Source: Propionibacteriaceae bacterium (GTDB lineage Bacteria; Actinomycetota; Actinomycetes; Propionibacteriales; Propionibacteriaceae). Taken from it: DNA of 11,403 nucleotides. The stretch spans positions 1 through 11,403 of the forward strand of contig WQYJ01000048.1 of assembly GCA_009781325.1 (NCBI GenBank), written 5' to 3'. Positions 6,767-11,403 of this stretch are shown here, one piece after another. A program made the translations under genes and the position numbers. Within the stretch, counting starts at the first letter, position 1, and every line of letters starts with the position of its first letter. Below the pieces are notes generated by a model, which did no database searches, was not told the DNA's origin, and saw nothing but the letters and a program-made list of their open reading frames with translations.

Positions 6767-8143
6767 TTAGAAGTCCATTCCCACAAAGTCAACGCGGCGC
6801 CTCTCCATCATCGACAAGCGATCCGCGACCAAGAAGGCCAGTTCGAGGGATTGGGTACGGTTGAGCCGCGGGTCACAGACTGTCTCGTAGCGATGCGCTA
6901 GATCCTCCTCATGAAGATCGGCGACCCCTCCCACACACTCAGTGACATCATCACCGGTCAGCTCGACGTGAATACCGCCAGGCCATGTGGACAGACCTGC
7001 ATGGACATCGAAGAATCCATTGACCTCTTCGGCTACATCGGTGAAAGCCCGAGTCTTATAGCCATTCGCGGAACTGAAGGTGTTGCCGTGCATGGGATCG
7101 CAGACCCAACAGACCCTGCGCCCAGTAGCTTCAACAGCTTCGATGACCGGTGGAAGCAGATCACGTACCTTGGTGGCCCCCATGCGGGAGATAATCGTAA
7201 GCCGGCCCGGTTCTGCGGTGGGGTCCAGGGTTTCTACCAGATCAGCAATATCGGAAGCCTTCGCACTGGGGCCGATCTTGACCCCGACTGGATTGCGCAG
7301 AGACTTCAGCAATTCGACATGTGCTCCGTTGAGTTGGCGGGTACGATCCCCGATCCACAGTAGGTGGCCTCCAACGTTGTACGGAGTGGAGGTACGTGAA
7401 TCAATTCTGGTCAGGGAGTGCTCATAGTTGATCAGCAACGCTTCGTGGCTGGCGAAGAAGTCCACGGTCCTAAAGGATTCATCATCAACCCCGCAGGCGA
7501 TCATGAAGGCCAGTGCACGATTGATCTCGGAGGTGAGTTGTTCGTACCTTCCGGAGACCTTCGCCGTACGAATAAAGTCCGAATTCCACGAATGCATCGC
7601 CCGCAGATCAGCGAAACCGCCCTTGGTGAAAGCCCTCACCAGATTCAGTGTCGCGGCGGAAGCATTGTAAACCTGGAGAAGCCTCGCGGGGTCATGGCGG
7701 CGTGCTTCTTCAGTGAACTCGAAACCGTTGACCGCATCGCCTCGGTAGGCAGGCAGGGTGATCCCATCACGGGTTTCGGTTGTTGAGGATCGAGGCTTGG
7801 CGAACTGACCGGCAATCCGCCCGATCTTCACCACTGGAACCTCCGCGGCATAGGTCAAAACGATCGCCATCGACAGCAGCACCCGCAAACGTCCTCGAAT
7901 GGAGGCAGCCGTCACAGAGTCGAATGTTTCGGCGCAATCTCCGCCTTGGAGTACGAAGGCTCGTCCCTGGGCTGCCTCGGCAAGCTTGTGTTTGAGGGCA
8001 TCACATTCTCCGGCAAATACCAGCGGAGGAAGAGAACGCAACTGGTCCAAGACCTTAGCGACTAGGGCTTGGTCCTCGTAGGCAGGCTGCTGGGCCGGAT
8101 TGAGGGCGATCAGAGAATCCAGGGATGGTACGGTCGGGTTCAC
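6767..8143 (-). CDS. aroG: Class II 3-deoxy-7-phosphoheptulonate (DAHP) synthase
   Basis: This enzyme joins phosphoenolpyruvate and erythrose 4-phosphate in the first step of the shikimate pathway to aromatic amino acids. At 458 residues it matches class II (plant/actinobacterial) enzymes rather than the shorter class I type. Visible motifs are QGGDCAETF with metal-ligand Cys 70, KIGRIAGQFAKPRSS with phosphate-binding Arg 109, DPMHGNT with His 352, HVELTG with Glu 394 and CDPRLN with Asp 424. Together these complete the metal and substrate site known from the M. tuberculosis enzyme. Feedback by aromatic amino acids, and activation of a partner chorismate mutase, are known for that homologue but cannot be seen here. 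The start is GTG (8143), with AAGGG only 2 bases upstream, which is unusually close. No better in-frame start was found. It lies 39 bases after the acyltransferase gene in the same run. Confidence 0.96.
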   Translation of the reverse strand: MNPTVPSLDSLIALNPAQQPAYEDQALVAKVLDQLRSLPPLVFAGECDALKHKLAEAAQGRAFVLQGGDCAETFDSVTAASIRGRLRVLLSMAIVLTYAAEVPVVKIGRIAGQFAKPRSSTTETRDGITLPAYRGDAVNGFEFTEEARRHDPARLLQVYNASAATLNLVRAFTKGGFADLRAMHSWNSDFIRTAKVSGRYEQLTSEINRALAFMIACGVDDESFRTVDFFASHEALLINYEHSLTRIDSRTSTPYNVGGHLLWIGDRTRQLNGAHVELLKSLRNPVGVKIGPSAKASDIADLVETLDPTAEPGRLTIISRMGATKVRDLLPPVIEAVEATGRRVCWVCDPMHGNTFSSANGYKTRAFTDVAEEVNGFFDVHAGLSTWPGGIHVELTGDDVTECVGGVADLHEEDLAHRYETVCDPRLNRTQSLELAFLVADRLSMMERRRVDFVGMDF

Positions 8144-8182
8144 ATCCCTTAGGGTATCGTGTCATGGACCTGATCAGCCAAA

Positions 8183-8884
8183 TCAACTGTGAGGCTTATG
8201 CTTTTTGGGGTTGTAGGAGTATTCGTCGACCATCTCTTGTCCGGTGATTTCTTGGATACGACGCATGATTTCATCGGTTGTCTGCCGAAGAATCCTGTGA
8301 GTTTCGTCATAGTCAGTTGAGGTGAGGTAGGCTTCACGGATTTCCGGATCAATCGAAAAGGGTTCCCCGATTCGGATTTCGGGGCGGTACATCCAGGGGA
8401 AGGGCAGCCATTTCTTGACGAAGCGGGTATTAAAACACCCGAAAGGAATGATGGGGGCACCCGAAGCTAAGGCGATGCGGGCAACACCAGTGCGGCCCTT
8501 GTAGAGCCGTCCATCCGGGGAACGGTGGCCCTCAGGAAGAATAGAAACGAAGTCTCCCCTATCCAGCACAGTAAGGACCTGTTCTAAGCCCTCGGTGGCT
8601 GCTTGGCCTCCTGTGCGGTCGATCGGTACTTGATGGATCGCCTTGAGAAACCAGGCTACGAATCTATGGACCAAGGTGTCGGTACGGAAGAGTTCCTTCT
8701 TTCCCGGGAAGGTCACCTGAACCGGTGACGATGCCAACACCATGATGGCTTCACCGGCACCGAGGTGATTCCCAGCGATAACGGCTGGTCCGGTTGCTGG
8801 GAAATTCTCTTTGCCTCGATAAATGGGCCAGAACAAGATGAAGACCAAGAATTTGAGGAGATACTTCACCACGGTGTACAACAC
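8183..8884 (-). CDS. plsC: 1-acyl-sn-glycerol-3-phosphate acyltransferase family protein (PlsC-like)
   Basis: This predicted membrane-associated acyltransferase would acylate lysophosphatidate or a related acceptor in phospholipid synthesis. It has about 233 residues from GTG 8884, or 241 from the ATG at 8908. An N-terminal hydrophobic helix precedes the acyltransferase blocks. Block I is GNHLGAGEA, in which Glu replaces the Asp of the usual HX4D catalytic motif. Block II is VPIDR. Block III is LPEGHRS (usually FPEGTRS). Block IV is APIIPFG. The substitutions in blocks I and III suggest a divergent subfamily, so acceptor specificity is uncertain. GGAAGG lies inside the longer frame, 9 bases before the GTG at 8884, while the ATG at 8908 has no clear ribosome binding site. 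It is the first gene of the plsC-aroG-ltaE-hydrolase-lipoprotein run. An acyltransferase near aroG is also found in M. tuberculosis (Rv2182c, recalled). Confidence 0.88.
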   Translation of the reverse strand: MLYTVVKYLLKFLVFILFWPIYRGKENFPATGPAVIAGNHLGAGEAIMVLASSPVQVTFPGKKELFRTDTLVHRFVAWFLKAIHQVPIDRTGGQAATEGLEQVLTVLDRGDFVSILPEGHRSPDGRLYKGRTGVARIALASGAPIIPFGCFNTRFVKKWLPFPWMYRPEIRIGEPFSIDPEIREAYLTSTDYDETHRILRQTTDEIMRRIQEITGQEMVDEYSYNPKKHKPHS

Positions 8885-8893
8885 TTTTATAGT

Positions 8894-8899
8894 CCTTCC
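8894..8899 (-). promoter_or_regulatory. Shine-Dalgarno sequence favouring the GTG start of plsC
   Basis: The minus strand reads GGAAGG, 9 bases upstream of the GTG at 8884-8882. It lies within the longer frame that starts at ATG 8908, so the shorter protein is preferred. Confidence 0.45.
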
Positions 8900-8929
8900 G
8901 ACGGTCATAAGGGTACGTCTGAACCCTCG

Positions 8930-8959
8930 ACTATTTCAAGCCAACCAATTGCGGTTCAA
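8930..8959 (-). promoter_or_regulatory. Candidate promoter of the plsC-aroG operon
   Basis: The minus strand shows TTGAAC (8954-8959) as a -35 and AATAGT (8930-8935) as a -10, with an 18-base spacer. Each matches the housekeeping consensus at four of six positions. The predicted transcript would start near 8923, leaving about 40 bases before GTG 8884. This is a weak match in an 83-base divergent region where a promoter is expected. Confidence 0.35.
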
Positions 8960-8978
8960 GGGTTTCTTCCTAACCGAG

Positions 8979-8984
8979 TATCAT
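8979..8984 (+). promoter_or_regulatory. Candidate -10 element for a leaderless transcript of the small membrane protein gene
   Basis: TATCAT ends 7 bases before the GTG at 8992, so transcription would begin at or next to the start codon. No Shine-Dalgarno sequence precedes that GTG. Leaderless mRNAs are common in actinobacteria. No clear -35 was found (TTCAAG at 8955-8960 is the nearest, 18 bases upstream). Confidence 0.35.
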
Positions 8985-8991
8985 CATTGGT

Positions 8992-9390
8992 GTGCGCGAT
9001 GAGGACAAGACCTTTGCTGAGATCGTACAGAAAGAGTTCGATGAGCAGTGGGAGCCTTCCACGCCTGCTGTACAGCCGCCTGCGAAGCCCGCTGTGACGC
9101 CCGCTGCCCAGGTGGAAGGGCCTCTTCCCGACTTTCACTTAAATCTCTATGATGACGATGAGTCCTACCGGGAGGTACCTCACACCACCTGGAGGATGTC
9201 ACACATCATGATGTGGGGGCTGTCCCTGATTGTCATCGGCATTGTTGTCGCAGTGGCGAAGATTGCTCCGATGGGCTTACCGCTGTGGATTGGGTGGGTC
9301 AGTGTGGGGTGTTTCATTGCGGGGGGAACACTGTGTTTGTGGCATATCACTCACGCACCGCGTGACGATGATGAAAATGGAACGGTCTAG
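8992..9390 (+). CDS. Small two-helix membrane protein of unknown function
   Basis: I do not recognise a named family. The product has 132 residues. A charged N-terminus (FAEIVQKEFDEQW) is followed by a Pro/Ala-rich stretch (about 22-45), an acidic patch with three consecutive Asp (about 54-56), two hydrophobic helices (about 72-93 and 95-118) and a short acidic tail. The short loop between the helices suggests a hairpin with both ends on the same side, probably cytoplasmic. The GTG start has no ribosome binding site but a -10-like element just upstream, so a leaderless transcript is likely. It is divergent from plsC and ends one base from the convergent NlpC/P60 gene. Good start and stop placement between well-supported genes, with a typical membrane-protein composition, makes it a real gene. 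Confidence 0.75.
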   Translation: MRDEDKTFAEIVQKEFDEQWEPSTPAVQPPAKPAVTPAAQVEGPLPDFHLNLYDDDESYREVPHTTWRMSHIMMWGLSLIVIGIVVAVAKIAPMGLPLWIGWVSVGCFIAGGTLCLWHITHAPRDDDENGTV

Positions 9391-9391
9391 G

Positions 9392-10408
9392 CTACAGCAG
9401 GCGCCTGGCACCCACGAAGGGCATCCCTGCATTAATGGATGTGTAGACCACTCCGACACGCTCGTTGCGGGCATCTACGATCATTCCGCCGCCGACGTAG
9501 ATACCTACGTGGCCAGGGCCGGAATAGAAGAAAACAAGGTCACCGGGTTGAAGATCTGACTTCGAGACCGCCCGGCCATAGTTGAACTGACCGCCCGCAC
9601 CATGGGGAAGCTTGATACCGACCGAGGAATAGGCTGACATGGTGAATCCGGAACAGTCATAACCGCGCGGTCCTGACCCTCCGTACACATAGGGGTAGCC
9701 GACGCGGGCCATCGCCCAGTTAACGATTGCTTGGGCCGCTGCGCCGTTCTTGACCGGTGGAGGCGGGTTATGAACCTTCGATGAACTGTTGCCCCCTGCA
9801 TAAGCAGCGGCGTTCGCATTGGACAAGGCAGCCTGCTGAGCTGCTGTGAGCCGGTTAACCAGAGACTCGGCTTCTTGGACCTTCTTGGCAGCTTTGTCTT
9901 TGAGGTCTTTCAGTCTGGCGCGGTCTGCCTCAATGGAGGCGATGGTGGCCTTCTGCTCTCGAAGCAGGTTGTCTAGTTCAGACTGGCTCAAAATATAGTT
10001 CTGAAATAACGCTGTGGTGGTGTCAGCGACCATATTTGTCATGATGAGACGTTCAACGACCGCTTGTTGATTGGGACTGGTGAATAGTGCCATGGTGGAT
10101 GAGGTCCCGCGATCCTGGAATTGCTGAAGAGTCAGTACGGCGACTTGGGCCCGAAGGACTTCAACTTTTTCCCTCTGAAGATCCATCTCATCAGAAATCT
10201 GGGTCAGCCTCGCCTGGGCCGCATCCAGTTTGGCCTGGGTTTGGTTATACTCCTCATTCGCTTTGCTGGCTTCCCCCTGGAGTGCCACCAAGCGTGCTTT
10301 CGCATCGGTGAGCTCGTCCGCTTGCGATGTGGCTGTCCCTATCCATACAAGACCCCCGACCAGGATGACAGAAAGAACTGCCATCGCTAGTTGTCTCACT
10401 CGCGTCAT
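9392..10408 (-). CDS. Secreted NlpC/P60 peptidoglycan endopeptidase with coiled-coil N-terminus (RipC-like)
   Basis: This is a predicted exported peptidoglycan hydrolase of 338 residues that would cut the stem peptide during growth or division. A signal peptide (about 1-30, ending TSQA) is followed by a long coiled-coil region (about 31-195), a Gly/Ser/Pro linker with PPPP (about 203-222) and a C-terminal NlpC/P60 domain. Catalytic Cys 252 is in YDCSGF and His 300 is in GHVGIY. The third position, 12 residues after the His, is Asp 312 rather than the common His or Glu. A coiled-coil arm plus hydrolase layout is shared with FtsEX-controlled enzymes such as mycobacterial RipC (Rv2190c), encoded in a similar neighbourhood. 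Control by FtsEX here is inferred. The coiled-coil arm is homologous to that of the M23 protein encoded just upstream. GAAGG lies 6 bases before the ATG. Confidence 0.92.
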   Translation of the reverse strand: MTRVRQLAMAVLSVILVGGLVWIGTATSQADELTDAKARLVALQGEASKANEEYNQTQAKLDAAQARLTQISDEMDLQREKVEVLRAQVAVLTLQQFQDRGTSSTMALFTSPNQQAVVERLIMTNMVADTTTALFQNYILSQSELDNLLREQKATIASIEADRARLKDLKDKAAKKVQEAESLVNRLTAAQQAALSNANAAAYAGGNSSSKVHNPPPPVKNGAAAQAIVNWAMARVGYPYVYGGSGPRGYDCSGFTMSAYSSVGIKLPHGAGGQFNYGRAVSKSDLQPGDLVFFYSGPGHVGIYVGGGMIVDARNERVGVVYTSINAGMPFVGARRLL

Positions 10409-10414
10409 TATCTA

Positions 10415-10478
10415 CCTTCACAACCTAATTAACTTTGTTCCTGAGGAAATTCTAAGGGAAATTCAGTCGATGATCCAA
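10415..10478 (-). promoter_or_regulatory. Candidate promoter and ribosome binding site of the NlpC/P60 gene
   Basis: On the minus strand TTGGAT (10473-10478) and TAGAAT (10449-10454) are separated by 18 bases, a reasonable -35/-10 pair. Transcription would start near 10442, and GAAGG (10415-10419) precedes the ATG at 10408 by 6 bases. The gene can therefore be transcribed separately from the upstream M23 gene. The rest of 10409-10561 shows no clear terminator, riboswitch or other gene. Confidence 0.45.
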
Positions 10479-10561
10479 TCCAGGGCGCAATATGGACAGC
10501 TTCGGACATCATCATTTCATTGTTTCTTTGCACAGTGCTTCTTGGACTATTGAGACCCAGA

Positions 10562-11403
10562 TTAGCGTGGTACGAAAAGCGCCGGATTGACCATCTCCCC
10601 GTCAGCCCAAACCATGTAGTGCAGGTGGCAGCCGGTCGAGGTTCCAGTGGTTCCGACTAGGGCAATTACCTGTCCTTGAACAACAGAGGTACCTGGCTTT
10701 GCGATGCCTGCTGAGAGGTGATTGAAGCTTGTGACGATGTGGCGTCCGCCGACCATGCCATGATCGACTACCAGACGATTACCATAGCCTCCGCCCCAGT
10801 AGTAATCCAGGACGAGACCGTTCGCAGGAGCCAAAATCGCGGTTCCGCATGGGCCAGCCATATCCATACCATCATGGAAGTGATAAGCCCCGGAAATAGG
10901 ATGGATACGCATCCCAAAAGCCGACGTCATCAGATAGCGATCCATGGGAGACTTCAAATCCCTGGAGGGATTCGGCACCGCTGCATAGGGATCCTTGGAG
11001 CCCTTGCCGATAGCGTTGTATCCATAGAGAGAGCCAACCCTTGCGGTCCCGCTCACGACGACTGTCATGTTGCGCAGCAAGGAGTTGGCTTCGGAGATCT
11101 GGTTCTTGGCTTCGCGGTCGAGAGACTCTAAGGTGGCTTGTTCGCGCTGGATGGTCTCAACAGCGGCTTTCTCACTACGCTCCAGATCAGCGAGAGTCCC
11201 CTGCTCGAGCTGAAGGGCTGTGAACAATGTATTCGCAGTGTCGGTGACCTGCTGCATGACAGTGAGGTAGCTGATGAAATCATCTGTCGACGTACTGGTC
11301 ATGATGGCGACAGTCGAGTTTAGACCGCGGTCCTGGTACTGCTGAAGAGCAATCTGAGCCAGTTGTGATTCCAGTTGCCCCATTTGGGTTTTCTGGGCTT
11401 CAA
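10562..11403 (-). CDS. M23 family metallopeptidase with coiled-coil N-terminus (5' end off the window)
   Basis: This predicted cell-wall hydrolase cuts peptidoglycan cross-bridges or stem peptides. The frame stays open to the right edge (EAQKTQ precedes the first Met at 11383), and the coiled coil has clearly begun by then, so the true start and signal peptide lie outside. Numbered from Met 11383, a coiled-coil arm covers about 1-106, a linker follows, and the LytM/M23 domain spans about 148-270. Zinc motif HDGMD gives His 170 and Asp 174. NHLS gives His 222. HLH gives His 253 and zinc ligand His 255. The site is therefore complete and the enzyme is probably active, unlike degenerate EnvC-type members. 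Cys 179 and Cys 252 could pair in the exported protein. QQYQDRGLNST and following residues match the NlpC/P60 neighbour, indicating a shared ancestral arm. Confidence 0.9.
   Translation of the reverse strand, partial: EAQKTQMGQLESQLAQIALQQYQDRGLNSTVAIMTSTSTDDFISYLTVMQQVTDTANTLFTALQLEQGTLADLERSEKAAVETIQREQATLESLDREAKNQISEANSLLRNMTVVVSGTARVGSLYGYNAIGKGSKDPYAAVPNPSRDLKSPMDRYLMTSAFGMRIHPISGAYHFHDGMDMAGPCGTAILAPANGLVLDYYWGGGYGNRLVVDHGMVGGRHIVTSFNHLSAGIAKPGTSVVQGQVIALVGTTGTSTGCHLHYMVWADGEMVNPALFVPR

Noticed and set aside
6911..7363. Plus-strand open frame of 150 codons antisense to aroG
   Set aside because: It is a shadow of a strongly conserved enzyme gene.
10530..10538. GCACAGTGC palindrome between the two hydrolase genes as a terminator or operator
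   Set aside because: The arms are 4 bases long with one base between, too short to form a useful stem, and no T-run follows on the minus strand.
10409..10561. A c-di-AMP (ydaO-type) riboswitch controlling the cell-wall hydrolase, as known in some actinobacteria
   Set aside because: The 153-base region lacks recognisable conserved blocks of that riboswitch and is short and AT-rich. The equivalent leader of the M23 gene is outside the window.

Overview
The window looks like a chromosomal housekeeping segment from an actinobacterium (Actinomycetota), possibly of the Propionibacteriaceae type. Three things point there: a class II DAHP synthase, a PASTA-domain Ser/Thr kinase, and a gene order that resembles, from memory, the Mycobacterium tuberculosis Rv2172c-Rv2190c neighbourhood (metF-like, idsA2, pknL, aroG, acyltransferase, ripC). 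GC content is moderate by eye, which would be low for an actinobacterium. The genus assignment is a guess. I see no tRNA, rRNA, CRISPR array, transposase or phage gene.

Layout, left to right. Positions 1-123 hold no gene I can support, only a strong inverted repeat. Two coupled minus-strand genes follow: a polyprenyl diphosphate synthase (idsA-like) and metF, joined by a 4-base ATGA overlap. A divergent intergenic region separates them from the plus-strand kinase pknL, which carries four extracellular PASTA repeats. Its 3' end overlaps by 11 bases the end of a five-gene minus-strand run: plsC-like acyltransferase, aroG (class II DAHP synthase), ltaE (threonine aldolase), a metallo-beta-lactamase-fold hydrolase and an SGNH-type lipoprotein. 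Gaps in the run are 31-39 bases, except for a 4-base overlap between ltaE and the hydrolase, so it is likely one operon. Divergent from plsC is a small plus-strand gene for a two-helix membrane protein. It ends one base from the end of a minus-strand secreted NlpC/P60 endopeptidase. The window ends inside a minus-strand secreted-type M23 metallopeptidase whose 5' end lies off the right edge.

Themes. The genes combine envelope construction (isoprenoid lipids, phospholipid acylation, two peptidoglycan hydrolases, a wall-sensing kinase) with central biosynthesis (one-carbon/methionine, aromatic amino acids, threonine/glycine). The two hydrolases share a recognisably homologous coiled-coil N-terminal region but carry unrelated catalytic domains. 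This is the most interesting structural feature of the window. I did not find a convincing novel defence or mobile system. The unusual points are at the level of active-site substitutions, start-codon choice, domain shuffling and gene neighbourhood.
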